Below are positions 30,793-42,945 of a stretch of 64,000 nt of DNA, piece by piece. This DNA comes from Erinaceus europaeus. Taxonomy: Eukaryota; Chordata; Mammalia; Eulipotyphla; Erinaceidae. A program made the translations under genes and the position numbers. The stretch's first letter is position 1. Each line of letters starts with the position of its first letter. The stretch covers positions 48,279,237 through 48,343,236 of the forward strand of contig NC_080185.1 in NCBI RefSeq assembly GCF_950295315.1, in the 5' to 3' direction. Below the pieces are notes generated by a model. It searched no databases. It worked only from the letters and a program-made list of their open reading frames with translations, and was not told the DNA's origin.

Positions 30793-32383
30793 TTTTTTTA
30801 ATTTTTATTTATAAAAAGGAAACACTGACAAAAACCATAGGATAAGAGGGGTACAACTCCACACAATTCCCACCACCAGAACTCCGTATCCCATCCCCTC
30901 CCCTGATAGCTTTCTTATTCTTTATCCCTCTGGGATAAAGGTGGAAGGTCTGGCTTCTGTAATTGCTTCCCCACTGAACATGGGCATTGACAGGTCAACC
31001 CATACTCCCAACCTGTCTTTCTCTTTCCCTAGCAGGACAGGGCTCTAGAGAAGCAAGGCTCCACGACACTTTGGTGGGGCCATCTGCCCAGGGAAGCCTG
31101 AAGGCCAGTTGGCCTCATGATAGCTTCTGGAACCTGGTGGCTGAAAAAGTACTTAGCATACAGAGCCAAAAATTGTTGACTTATTTATTATGAACCTAAA
31201 GGCTGGAATAGTTCATATGAAGAGTTGGGGGGCTCTGTTTTGTAGATAGTTAGTAGTCCTATTTTAGTTATATTTCATAGAGCCCATGACTATACTAGTT
31301 TTTTTTCTTTTATTTCCTTTCTTTTTTTCTTTTTCCTGTTCCTGACATCTGATATGCAGATGGATCCAGGTTATTGTCTGAGGAGATGGTACCATGGCTG
31401 GAAAAAGGACCAGAAATCTATATCAGGGAAGAGAGTAGCTCCCAAATATGGGAAAGGTATATAAATGTTGTTGACTGTAAAGCCCATTGATTTGATATGA
31501 TCTGGGGCTCATATTCAGCTTAGGAGCCTATGTGACTTCTGCATCCCTCTAGATCTGAGCTCACATTCTGTGGTCATCAGTAGGAACATTTCAATCTGCC
31601 TCAATTTCAGGACCCATCTTCCTCAGGTGGAACATAAGGTATGTTGCCAGCCTCCCTTCAGAGGATGGAGCATTCTCTTTGGTTGTTGATCCCCACTGAG
31701 GACAAGATCCTATGGGGGCCCACAAAGGGTTCTATTGTGTTGTTCCTGATAGAGATGACCAGTAACAATGGAGAGAGGGATCTATTCAAGATCTAGGCCT
31801 GTCATGTCTATTTGGGAATCTCAGGACTCCCCGAGCGCCCCAGCTGATGGGGTGGACTGATAGTGACTAAGGAGTCATCATTAAAATATGACAGTCTCTT
31901 GCCCTTATTCAACTTTTGTAGTCCTTACTTTGATGAGGTTAGCTTTGGAGTGAGTGAGCGAAGTTTAATAGGATGTAGGTGAGGGTATCTAGGTATAAGT
32001 AGACATTATTTCATTAGGTACTTTATGGTATCTTTTTAGGTCTTTCTACTTGTTTGCTGCATATAATGATTCACTGCAGACTATTGTGCACTTTTGCTTT
32101 CAGGTATATATTTTGCCCTAATTTATGGCTACATATGTACATATACCCTATTTCATGGGACCTGGTCTATATCTAGGTTTTGGGACTTTGTTAGGAAGTG
32201 AATCATCTGAAATGGAATTAGAGAATCCTATGAAAGGAAAGGTCTCACCTGGGTAGAGTAATGAGGCTGAAAGGTTGACATTCTATGCCTGACATCTCCT
32301 GGACACAGTCTGAAGTGAAGCATGCTGAGGTAGTACTCATTGCTTTGATTAGGCTGGGATCAGCAGATGCAATATCATTTGGT
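30793..32383 (-). mobile_element. L1-L 3' UTR, long form
   Basis: One of the longest uninterrupted copies here. From the tail at about 30793 it runs through the whole extra module and the AACATTTCAATCTGCCTC region to about 32383. A 20-bp-class TSD (TCAAAATTTTCCAATTTC, with one indel) flanks it near 30773 and 32385. The right copy leads into another L1-L tail. Confidence 0.9.
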
Positions 32384-32399
32384 GTCAAAATTTCCAATT

Positions 32400-32671
32400 T
32401 CTTTTTTTTTTAATTTTTATTTATAAAAAGGAAACACTGACAAAACCCATAGGATAAGAGTGATACAAGTCTACACAATTCCCACCACCAGAACTCTGTA
32501 TCCCATCCCCTCCCCTGATAGCTTTCCCATTCTTTATCCCTCTAGGAGTATGAACCCAGGGTCATTATGTGGTGCAGAAGGTGGACAATCTGATATCTTT
32601 AATTGCTTCTCCGCTGAACATGGTCGTTGTCAGGTCAGTCCATATTCCCTACCTGTCTCTCTCTTTCTCTA
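32400..32671 (-). mobile_element. L1-L 3' end, head-to-head partner 1
   Basis: Antisense tail edge at 32400, ending at CTTTCTCTATGG (32671). It was the target of the 30793-32383 insertion at its T-rich edge. Confidence 0.85.
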
Positions 32672-33175
32672 TGGAATACAATTAAAATAGCCCTACTAGC
32701 TATCTCCAAAGCAGAGACCTCGAATCTTCATCTGCAGTATTTCAGCCTTTAGGTTCATGATTAGTCAACAGTTTGTTTGGCTCTATATGTTAACTCTTCT
32801 TTCAGCCACCAGGTTCCAGATGCTAACATGATGCCAACTAGACTTCCCTGGGAAGATGACCCCACCAATGTGTCCTGGAGCTCTGATTCCCCAGACCCCT
32901 GCTCCACTAGGGAAAGAGAGAGACAGGCTAGGATTATGGATCGACCTGTCAATTCCCATGTTCAGTGGGGAAGCAACTACAGAAGCCAGACCATCCACCT
33001 TCTGCACCCCATCAGGACCCTGGGTCCATACTCCCAGAGGGTTAAAGAATAGTAAAGCTATCAGGGAATGGGATGGGATACAGAGATCTGGTGGTGGGAA
33101 TTGTGTAGAGCTGTACTCCTCTTATCCTATGGTTTTTGTCAGTGTTCCTTTTATAAACAAAAATTTAAAAAAATA
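32672..33175 (+). mobile_element. L1-L 3' end, head-to-head partner 2
   Basis: Sense: AATTAAAATAGCCCTACTAG to TTTATAAACAAAAATTT. It directly abuts partner 1, so 32440-32670 and about 32880-33140 form an inverted repeat. Confidence 0.88.
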
Positions 33176-33396
33176 AGTAAACCATGATAATAGTAAAGTG
33201 AAAACAATAATAAAGAAATGAAATACAAAAAAAAAAGCTTCCAGACTAATTTTATCTATATTGGAGTAAACGGGACACTAGGGACAGAATGGTGTTACCT
33301 TAATCATAGCATGACCTCTAGATAAATTAGCCTTATGAACAAATTCAAACAAGATAAGCAGAACTGCCTCTCCTAAGCTCAGGTGTTGTGTAATAA
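33176..33396. other. Unique sequence
   Basis: Nothing recognised. Confidence 0.4.
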
Positions 33397-33409
33397 AAGT
33401 GTTTATGGT

Positions 33410-33724
33410 GAGTCCAGCGTTAGTACAATAGGTTAAGCGCATGTGGCTCAAAGCATAAGGACCGCCATAAGGATCCAGGTTCGAGTCCCCAGCTTCCTAC
33501 CTGCAGGGGAGTCACTTTACAGGCGGTGAAGCAGATCTGCAGGTGTCTAACTTTCTCTCCCCCTCTCTGTCTTCCTCTCCTCTCTCCATTTCTCTCTGTC
33601 CTATCCAACAATGACAACATCAATGAGAACATCAATAACAATAACAATAATAAAAGCTCAACAAAAAGGAAATAAATAAAGATTAAAAAAACCTGCAAAA
33701 AATGAATTAAAAAAACGCTTAAAG
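33410..33724 (+). mobile_element. SINE-A
   Basis: Head TAGTACAATAGGTTAAGCGC, box B CCAGGTTCGAGTCCCC, TC motif and A-rich tail. AAGTGTTTATGGT at 33397-33409 and AAGTGCTTATGGT at 33725-33737 are the TSD, with one mismatch. Confidence 0.96.
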
Positions 33725-33737
33725 AAGTGCTTATGGT

Positions 33738-34088
33738 AGTTTGTCATGGGAATCATGAAGCTACATGGTTTAAAGCAAACACAGATTTACTGTTTAATTT
33801 AAAGTAGATGAAAGACTATAAATTGTTTAACAAAGCTTAGACACACACAGTAGAAATAAATAATATTTGCAGACCCTTTATACCTATACTAATAAAAATA
33901 GCTACACTTTACATATTGCTTATTGTCATGGGTATATCACTATGATGAACTCCAGTCCTTGATAATTATTTGTCTTTCAGACTGATTTGCATTGTAGATT
34001 CTAAATATTCTCATATGAGGCATCTGAGGCTTTGTCTATTCTACTAAGTAGAACTAATTTGGTCAGGTTTGTAGGTACATGAAGTATT
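33738..34088. other. Unique sequence
   Basis: Flank of the RPL21 retrocopy. I see no TATA box or other clear promoter near 34102. Confidence 0.4.
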
Positions 34089-34101
34089 AAGAACTGCATC
34101 T

Positions 34102-34669
<568 letters not shown>

Positions 34670-34680
34670 GAACTGCATCT

Positions 34681-34779
34681 ACCCCCAGATTTCTTAGCAT
34701 TCAATTTATTGGGCACACTATAGATGTCTGAAAACTCAAATGATGTTTTTCAATTAAATATAATTACTGGTGTTATCTG
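34681..34779. other. Unique sequence
   Basis: Short spacer between the retrocopy and a SINE-A. Confidence 0.4.
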
Positions 34780-34793
34780 TTACTAGTATTTTT

Positions 34794-35039
34794 AAAAATT
34801 TTTTATTGTTGTTGTAGTTATTATTATTGTTGTTGTCATCATTGTTAGGACAAAGAGAAATGGAGAGAGGAGGGGAAGACAGAGAGGGGGAGAGAAAGAT
34901 AAACACCTGCAGACTTGTTTCACCGCTTGTGAAGCAACTCCCCTGCAGTTGGGGAGCTGGAGGCTCAAACCAGGATCCTTACGGTCCTTGCACTTTGCTC
35001 CACCTGTGCTTAACCCACTGCGCTACTGCCCAACTCCCA
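34794..35039 (-). mobile_element. SINE-A
   Basis: Reverse copy with a small loss at the head/box A link. TTACTAGTATTTTT at 34780-34793 and 35040-35053 is a perfect 14-bp TSD. Confidence 0.96.
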
Positions 35040-35119
35040 TTACTAGTATTTTTGTCACCATGGTTTCATTGGGGTTCTGTTTCTGTACTACTCCATTATT
35101 GCTGTCAGTCATTTTTTTT

Positions 35120-35298
35120 CCTTTTCTCTACTTTTGATAAAGGAGAGAAACAGAGATACAGAAAGAAAGAAAGATATGTGTAGCACTTTCCACCACTTGC
35201 AATACCACCCCTATTCAGGTGGGGACTGGGGACTTGACTCTAGGCCATAGTGCATGGTAGACTGTGCAATCTAACAGGCAAGCCACTGCCAGTCCTTT
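35120..35298 (-). mobile_element. SINE-B, old
   Basis: GA-rich stretch, CAGGTGGGGACTGGGGACTT (box region) and a diverged head (TCTAACAGGCAAGCCACTG). Confidence 0.75.
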
Positions 35299-35984
35299 CA
35301 TGATTGTATTTTTTAAATTGTCTTTTAAGTAAGTAAGGTGTTTAACAACACTTTACAAACACTGATCCAAACAATCAAAAATATTTTTTACCTTCCAGAA
35401 TGAATTGCAGACATAAGTTAAAATTGAATAGATTTTCACTAGGAGTCCAGAATCCTGTTATCAACAGAAGAGTCAGTGAGTAATGTGTGCAAACTGATTG
35501 TGTCTTCTACTGTAAGTAAAATGATTGGCTAATTTTTAGTTTGCACTTGTGAATTCAGTGCATTTTCTCTAGTGTACTTAAAAATACATGAGAATGTTGC
35601 TATTTAAATGCATAGCATTTGTACATGTGTATATTTTCTCTCCCAGTAAGTATAAAATTCATCAACTCTTTCCTAGTTAGTCTGGTCACCTTGAATTCAG
35701 GAAATAAAACTAGTGAACAAAACTCTGATGCAATTAAGAAGAACAAATTAAAGTATAATTAACTGTTAAGCCCTTAAGAGGGCTTAAGTAAAATTTAAAT
35801 AGCAGCATAATTGTGTCTAAAATTCCAGCAAATAACATTAGGGTGTCCAATCTAGCTTTATAATCTTTCCTTAATTAACAACTTAACCATAACTCAAATC
35901 TGATATGAAAACTGCTATTTTTGAAATATATATTTTCCATATGTCTAAATGATTTTACTAAATTTTGTTTTGATGCTATAATTT
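35299..35984. other. Unique AT-rich sequence
   Basis: No feature recognised. Confidence 0.4.
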
Positions 35985-36125
35985 AGTTGTTTGACCTTGA
36001 ACAAATCACTTAACATCTCTCAGTCTGAATCTCCTAATCTGCAAAGTAGTGAAGATAACAGTATCTACTACTTAGAATTGTTATGGTAATTAAAATGCTG
36101 TGAGATGCAAAGTACCAGGTAGCAG
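35985..36125 (+). mobile_element. MIR
   Basis: GTTTGACCTTGAACAAATCA, CTTAACATCTCTCAGTCTGA, CTAATCTGCAAAGTAGTGA and TAAAATGCTGTGAGATGCAA follow the MIR consensus order. Confidence 0.85.
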
Positions 36126-36240
36126 TAAGTGGCTGGAACATATTTGCTTATTAGTTGTTGAATCTCATTCTGTTGCTGAAAACAATGGAAGAGAGTATAG
36201 TTTTTTAATCTTTATTGAAAACATATTAAAAAGTACCTTG

Positions 36241-36508
36241 AGGGACTGGGTGGTTGTACACATGGTTGAGCACACATGTTACCATGTACAAAGACCTGGG
36301 TTTGAGCTCCCAGTCTCCACTTGCAAGGGGAAAGCTTTGCGGGCAGTGAAGCAGTGCTGTAGGTGTCTTTCTGTCTCTCTTCCTCTCTATCTCACCCTTC
36401 CCCCTCGATTTCTGACTGTCTCTATCCAGTAGTGATGAACATCTCTACCTATTAATCCAATACATGAATAAAAATAAAGATAATAATAATAATAAAACAC
36501 CTTAAAAA
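36241..36508 (+). mobile_element. SINE-B
   Basis: Head ACATGGTTGAGCACACATGT, box B CTGGGTTTGAGCTCCC, TC motif and a tail of ATAAAGATAATAATAATAA type. Confidence 0.93.
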
Positions 36509-36758
36509 ATACACTGAGTGAAACGACAAGTGACTGTATGATTTACTGAATCTCAATCAAATAGTGCATTGATTTTCCCTCACATAGAGTATAATAAGAC
36601 ATATAGTACTATTTCATAAACATCATATATATATGATACTCATGCAAAATTAAATAATAGTTAAACATATTTTGGCCTAATATCAACCCTGGAACAACAA
36701 CAGTTTTGAACATTTCCTCAATAGATATCAATTTAAAATAAAATAAATGACAGTTAAG
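36509..36758. other. Unique AT-rich sequence
   Basis: Nothing recognised apart from an (AT)n patch near 36628. Confidence 0.4.
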
Positions 36759-36773
36759 AAATAAATATTTTAG

Positions 36774-37047
36774 GGAGTCGGGCTGTAGCACAGCGGGTTA
36801 AGCACATGCCGCGCAAAGCGTGAGGGCCGGCTTAAGGATCCTGGTTCTAGCCTCTGGCTCCCCATCTACAGGGGAGTCACTTCACAGGCGGTGAAGCAGG
36901 TCTGCAGGTGTCTTTCTCTCCTCCTCTCTGTCTTCCCCTCCTATCTCCATTTCTCTCTATCCTAGCAACGACGACATCAATAACAACAAGAACTACAACA
37001 ATGAAAAACAACAAGGGCAACAAAAGGGAAAATAAATAAATATTAAA
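36774..37047 (+). mobile_element. SINE-A, well preserved
   Basis: Head GGAGTCGGGCTGTAGCACAG, TC motif and a CAACGACGACATCAATAAC stretch. AAATAAATATTTTAG at 36759-36773 and 37048-37062 is a perfect 15-bp TSD. A relatively young copy. Confidence 0.96.
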
Positions 37048-37062
37048 AAATAAATATTTTAG

Positions 37063-37337
37063 TATAAAATATTCATGTATGTTTCTGTTGTTTTTCATGT
37101 ATTGTTCTAATACTAAATTCATCATTTCTTATATTTTTTCTATTTTAGTAAAAATTATCTACTGGTTCCACAGTTTCTGCCTCTATCTTTTCCTTCTAGT
37201 CTTTGTTCCTTCTTGAATTACAAAATAATCTTTGGTTTTTTTGTGACTCAGTGATCACTTCTTTTTAAAGACTCTTATTTGTTGAATGGACTACATAAAG
37301 TTTTATCACTTATATACCTACTTATTTTTACAATATG
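37063..37337. other. Unique AT-rich sequence
   Basis: Nothing recognised. Confidence 0.4.
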
Positions 37338-37352
37338 TGAATTCTTTTTTTT

Positions 37353-38328
37353 TATTATTATTTTTTTTTCTTTTTTATTTAAGAAAGGATTAATTAACAA
37401 AACCATAGGGTAGGAGGGGTACAACCCCACACAATTCCCACCGCCCAATCTCCATATCCCACCCCCTCCCCGGATAGCTTTCCCATTCTCTATCCCTCTG
37501 GGAGCATGGACCCAGTGTCATTGTGGGTTGCAGAAGGTAGAAGGTCTGGCTTCTGTAATTGCTTCCCCGCTGAACATGGGCGTTGACTGGTCGGTCCATA
37601 CTCCCAGTCTGCCTCTCTCTTTCCCTAGTAGGGTGGGTCTCTGGGGAAGCTGAGCTCCAGGACACATTGGTGGGGTCTTCAATCCAGGGAAGTCTGGCCG
37701 GCATCCTGATGACACCTGGAATCTGGTGACTGAAAAGAGAGTTAACATACAAAGCCAAACAAATTGTTGAGCAATCATGGACCCAAAGCTTGGAAAAGTG
37801 GAGAGGAAGTATTAGGGAGGTACTCACTGCAAACTCTAGTGTACTTCTGCTTTCTTACTTTGGTGCCATACTCCAAACTCAGTCAATTTCTGCTTTGCGT
37901 TTCTACTTCTTTTTTTTTTTTTTTTACATGCATAACATTCCCCAGATACCCATTTAACAATATTTCATTCATCATTTTTCATGGACCTGTATTCTCCCCA
38001 CCCACCCACCCACCCACCCCAGAGTCTTTTACTTTGGTGTAATACTCCAATTCCATTTCAGGTTCGACTTGTGTTTTCTTTTCTAGTCTTGTTTTTCAGC
38101 TTCGGCCTGAGAGTGAGATCATCCCGTATTCATCCTACTGTTTCTGACTTATTTCACTCAACATGATTTTTTCAAGGTCCATCCAAGATCGGCTGAAAAC
38201 GGTGAAGTCACCATTTTTTACAGCTGAGTAGTATTCCATTGTGTATATATACCACAACTTGCTCAGCCACTCATCTGTTGTTGGACACCTGGATTGCTTC
38301 CAGGTTTTGGCTATTCTTTTTTTATAAA
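37353..38328 (-). mobile_element. Chimeric L1 insertion carrying two 3' ends
   Basis: TGAATTCTTTTTTT at 37338 and 38329-38342 bounds one insertion. Read on the reverse strand from 38328: ORF2 C-terminal sequence, the L1-S 3' UTR (complement of CCAGAGTCTTTTACTTTGG at 38019), an A18 run (37909-37926), a second 3' UTR start (37856-37908), then the young L1-L 3' end to the outer tail at 37353. Two L1 3' ends sit in series inside one TSD. A (CCCA)n run lies at 38000-38018. Confidence 0.85.
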
Positions 38329-38342
38329 TGAATTCTTTTTTT

Positions 38343-39437
38343 ATAAAATACTTTTTTATATGAGATAGTTTAAACAGCCTTAGATATGAAAGTCCTGCAC
38401 TCTGTCATTTAAAGTATTCCCCTAGACACTATATAAAACTTTAGAGATAGCTCCACTATCTTTCCAGTGTCAGTTATCCCACAAAAATCAGTTTACAGAT
38501 AACATGTGAAGATATTCTCTGATCTCATCAAACCAATTTTCTAGCACTTTGGCCCTTAAATTTGATGGGGAACTTGCCATTTATCCTGCTGGACCAAAGA
38601 AATTGTTTCTTTGCCTCTAAATTTTCTGAAGCCTTCCTTTATAGACATATGGTATCACTATTATTTTTTTTCAAATCACTTTATTGGGAGAAACTATGAT
38701 TTGCAAGACAACTTCTGCCAACTTTCTGATAATCTGACCCTATGTCCTTACGTTAGAATCTATTATATTTCCTGTTCTTGTTACTTTAAAACACATAGCA
38801 CTTTATTTGAAAAAAGAAACCCAGTAAACATTCTAGTTTTTCAAAGAGCAAAGAAACACTGACAATATGAAAATAAGAAACATCATCTATATTCTTGTCA
38901 TTTTAATTTCTTGCCAAACTTGCAATATTTTAAAAGAAAGATCTGAAACTTATTTTGAAGGTGTTTAGAAATAAAACGTCTGCTTTTGAATGAATTCTGA
39001 AAAAGAACAAAATAGCTACAAGTATCTTAAAGTTAATATTGAAAAAGTTTGGCAATGTTTTAAAAGACCATTAAAAGAAGTCTCCTGCAGTGTTGATTTA
39101 CAGAAATATGTGACAGAATTTGAAGCAGCTTAGCAGGACTAATATATTCATATTAAACTCTTCAAGTAGAATTTTTTTTTTTTTGCAAATCAGCTTAACT
39201 TTCCTAGAAAAGGGAAAAAATGCCATGACTCATGTATAAAAGTATTTAGTTCACATGGTCCCCCAAGCAAAGCATTTGTGTAATTGTTCTTTTCTCATAA
39301 AGCTAGAATATTTCCATCTAAATTCACCATGAATTCAGCAAGGTAACATACCCATTTTTCTTCATTAATCTTTTTTTAAGAGGCCGCAAATAATGAATCA
39401 GCAATTTTGAAATAGAACACACAGTATTAAAAATTCT
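38343..39437. other. Unique AT-rich sequence
   Basis: About 1.1 kb with no recognisable repeat, apart from a T13-like run near 39172. Confidence 0.4.
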
Positions 39438-39655
39438 TAGGGGAGGGCCATACAGTAGCAGGTCTAGTATAATATACTCATTACAATGTTAGGAGCCAGG
39501 TTCACACCTTTGATCCCCACCTCAAGGAGGAAGCTTCACAAGCCATGAAACAATGCTGCCCATGCCTCATTCTTTCCCTCACTGTCTTCTGCTTCTATTT
39601 CAATTTCTCTTTGTTTCTATCCAAAATAAATAGATAAAATTAGAAAATAAAATAA
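39438..39655 (+). mobile_element. SINE-B, old
   Basis: Diverged head and box region (GCCAGGTTCACACCTTTGAT), TC-rich part and a TAAATAGATAAAATTAG tail. TTAGGGG words at both edges may be TSD remains. Confidence 0.75.
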
Positions 39656-39790
39656 CAAAAATTTAGGGGAAATGCCAGAGACTCCTGGAAGAACATACTT
39701 AGAGAAGTATCAGATTGAGGATTTTCCACTCAGAATAGAAGCCAAACTCTTTAATGAAGCACTTCCTAAGCACTTGAAAAGCAACCGTCT

Positions 39791-39958
39791 TCTGCACCCC
39801 ATAATGACCTGGGTCTATACTCCCAGAGGGATAAAGAATAGGGACGCTAACAGGGGATGGGATGGGATACGGAGTTCTGGTGGTAGGACTTGTGTGGAGT
39901 TTTACCCTTCTCTTTTATCCTATGGTTTTGCTAGTGTTTCCTTTCTATAAATTTATTT
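39791..39958 (+). mobile_element. L1-L 3' tip
   Basis: Sense: TCTGCACCCCATAATGACC to GTTTCCTTTCTATAAAT. Tail-to-tail with the next copy. Confidence 0.85.
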
Positions 39959-40999
39959 TTATTTTTATTATTTATTTATAAAAAGGAAACACTGACAAAA
40001 CCATAGGATAAGAGGGGTACAACTCCACACAATTCACACCACCAGAACTCCGTATACCATGCCCTCCCTTAATAGCTTTCCTACTCTTTAACCCTCTGGG
40101 AGTATGGTCCCAAGGTCATTGTGGGATGCAGAAGGTGAAAGGTCTGGCTTCTGTAATTACTTCCCCGCTGAACATGGTCATTAACAGGTTGATCCATACT
40201 CCCAGCCTGCCTCTCTTTCCCTAGTGGGGCGGGGTTCTGGGGAATCAGAGCTCCAGGACACATTGGTGGGGTTGTCTGTCCAGGGAAGTCTGGTTGACAT
40301 CATGCTAGCATCTGGAACCTGGTGGCTGAATAGAGAGTTAGCATATAAAGCCAAACAAGTTGTTGACTAATCATGAACCTAAAGACGGGAGTAGTACAGA
40401 TGAAGAGTTGGGAGGGATCTCTATTCTGTAGATAGCTAGTAGGCATATTTTAGTTATATTCCAAAGGGCCTGTGGTTATACTAATTTTTTTCCCTGAGCC
40501 TGAAATCTGATATGCAGGTGGATCCTAGTTATTGTCTGGGGAGATGGTGTCATGGTGGAAAAAGGACCAGAACGCTGGATCTGGGAAGAAAGTAGCTCCC
40601 AAATATGGGAAAGGTGTATAAATATTGTTCACTGTAAACCCCATTGCTTTGATGTCATCTGGGACCCATGTTCAGCTTAGGAGCCTATGTGACCTCTGCA
40701 TCCCTGTAGATACTCACGTTATGTGGTCATGAGTAGGAACATTTCAAACTGCCCCAATATTGACCCATCTATCTCAGGTGTAGCATAGAGTATGTTGTCC
40801 AGCCTCCCTTCAGAGGATGGGACGTTCTCTACCGTTGTTGATCCAAGTTGAAGGCAAGGACCTATGGGGGTCCACAAAGGGGTCTGTTTTGTTATTCCTG
40901 ATATAGATGAACAGTAACAATGGAAAGAGAGATTTATTCAAGGTCTAGGTCCATCATGTCTGTTTGGGAATCTCAGAATTCCCCGACTAGGGCCCTGGA
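39959..40999 (-). mobile_element. L1-L 3' UTR, long form
   Basis: Antisense from TTTATAAAAAGGAAACACTG through the 0.8-kb module to CCCCGACTAGGGCCCTGG, where it meets a sense L1 piece. Confidence 0.88.
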
Positions 41000-41150
41000 C
41001 TGTATTAATTCCCAACCAAATAGATATGTGTACTCCTATGTTCATAGTAGCACAATTTGTAATAGCTAAAACCTGGAAGCAACCCAGGTGCTCAACAACA
41101 GATGTGTGGCTGAGTATTTCCTTTTTATAAATAAAAATTTTAAAAAAAAC
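41000..41150 (+). mobile_element. Internally deleted L1-L: ORF2 C-terminus fused to 3' tail
   Basis: Sense ORF2 C-terminal sequence (TTCATAGTAGCACAATTTG, GGAAGCAACCCAGGTGCTC, reading IAKTWKQPRC in the last segment) jumps straight to the L1-L terminus CCTTTTTATAAATAAAAAT and an A run. Almost the whole 3' UTR is missing. Confidence 0.78.
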
Positions 41151-41480
41151 CATAGTACTGGAAGTGATTATGCTTAGTAAAGTACATAAGGAGGTAAAAG
41201 ATAACTACGTGATGATTTTGCTTATATGTGGAATTATAGCTAATTGATATACATGAACTTGCAAAAAAGGAAGAAGGAGAAGGAGAAAGAGAAGGAGAAG
41301 AGGAATGGAGGAAGGGAAGGAGAAGGACAAATTTAAGGAGGAGAAGCAACAATCTGTCTTTGTGAGGTATATGGTGGTTATGGGGGATGATGCACATAAT
41401 TTTGATGGTGGGTACAGTTTATAATTATATCCTTGCAGTATTATAATCTTGTAAACAATTATTAAATCATTAAAATCATA
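41151..41480 (+). mobile_element. Old L1 3' end with GA tract
   Basis: Matches 16920-17228 in order (GAGGTAAAAGATAACTACG, TTTGATGGTGGGTACAGTTT, TTATTAAATCATTAAAATC). A GGAGAA-type purine tract lies at 41265-41340. Confidence 0.68.
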
Positions 41481-41809
41481 TTAAATTAAAAGAGTAAATC
41501 TAACCATTTCCAGATTAAAAAATGTGTACACAAAATGAAAAGTCACCATAGTTTAGGGGATGATTTGAGAGGCACAGACTTATATGTCCCATGTAGTATG
41601 ATACTGTTGTAATGCAGTATACTAGCCAACTATAGGAAGTTGGACACAGCACTCCACTGACATCAGCCTGGTTGCAGAGCATTCTATGATTTGCTTAAAG
41701 GCACAATAGTTTTGGGGTGAACCAAACATAATCACTTCCAGTACTATGTTTTTTTTTAATTGTTGTTTTGCTTGTGTTTGATAGCTAGCCTGAAGTTGGA
41801 TAAAAATAT
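41481..41809. other. Unassigned sequence ending in an inverted-repeat arm
   Basis: CATAATCACTTCCAGTACTATG at 41727-41748 is the exact reverse complement of 41151-41172. The rest is unclassified. Confidence 0.5.
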
Positions 41810-42140
41810 TGTCTGATAATCACACCAAAGTGTCCTGGAACCCCACCTCCCCAGAGCCCTGTTCAACTAGGGAAAGAGACAAGCTGGAAGTATGGATCGA
41901 CCTGTCAATGCCCACGTTCAGTGGAGAAGCAATTATAGAAGTCAGATCTTCCACATTCTACACGCCATAATGACCCTGAGTCCATACTCCGAGAAGGATA
42001 AAGAACAGGAAAGCTATCAAGGGAGGGGATGGGATACAGAGTTCTGGTAATAGGAATTGTGTAGAAATGTGCCCCTCTTATCCTATGGTCTTGTCAATAT
42101 TTCCATTTTATAAATAAATAAATAAATAATTAAAAATATA
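41810..42140 (+). mobile_element. L1-L 3' end
   Basis: Sense: CCAAAGTGTCCTGGAACCC, ATCGACCTGTCAATGCCCA to CATTTTATAAATAAATAAA. 5'-truncated. Confidence 0.87.
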
Positions 42141-42189
42141 TATATGAAATACAAACCTTGGAGGAATAAAAGAAAACTTAAGCCTAAAA

Positions 42190-42600
42190 ATAAATATTGC
42201 CTGAGAAAATGGTGTCAGCGTAGAGAAAAGGCTAGAAAGTTGGGTTAGGGCAGTGAGAACCTCCTGTTCTTGAAAACCTGACCCAAGGCCCATATATATT
42301 TTATATTTAGCACCAGAGCCTGTGTAACCTCCAACTTCCTGTTGGTCTGAGATCACAGCTCATGGTCACAGCTGGAACATTGCAGGCTACACTCATTTCA
42401 AGACCAGTTTTCCTTGAGTGGCAGGGCAGGATACTCCCTCCAACCTCCCTTTGGAGACTGGGGCATTCCCTATCATCTCTGCTTTATGATGTGGGTAAGG
42501 TCATGAGAGGGCCCACAAAATGGCTTATGGTGGCGTTCCTGATGACAGTGACCAGTAGTGGTGCAGAGAAGGGCCCATTAGAGATGACCTACTTTTAAGG
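42190..42600 (-). mobile_element. L1-L 3' UTR module, older subtype
   Basis: Antisense piece of the 0.8-kb module (GCCTGAGAAAATGGTGTCAG, GAGGGCCCACAAAATGGC) without a tail. Confidence 0.75.
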
Positions 42601-42928
42601 AGCTGGGAAAAATAAAAGCAATGGTGACAATCTTGCTTTTGCTGTTTTCTCAAACTCTTTTAACTTAAAATGTTCAATAATACCGTTTGCCATAATTTAG
42701 GTAGCATGCTATGATCCCCATTGCTTGCTTATTAATATTCAGCTTTCCAAATAATCTGAGAACCAGTTTGCTATCTTAATGGTTTCTATATCTATGAATA
42801 TATATTTACTATATCAATATATAAAGTATATAATGTTATATTTTATGAATTATGGTTTTCTGTTTTGTCGGAAATAATAAGGGAAAAATATATTGCTTCA
42901 AAGAGCTACTCCATCAAATTATTTTGTT
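42601..42928. other. Unique AT-rich sequence
   Basis: Nothing recognised. Confidence 0.4.
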
Positions 42929-42945
42929 AGGGATCTTTATTTGTT

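Noticed and set aside
33820..34101. Host promoter for the RPL21 copy
   Set aside because: No TATA, GC box or CpG cluster was seen upstream of the retrocopy. Expression cannot be inferred.
37390..37827. 145-residue frame, also seen at 43000-43437
   Set aside because: The same frame recurs because both are copies of the L1-L 3' UTR. It lies after the ORF2 stop, is disrupted in other copies and has no known domain. A conserved short 3' UTR peptide is conceivable but unsupported.
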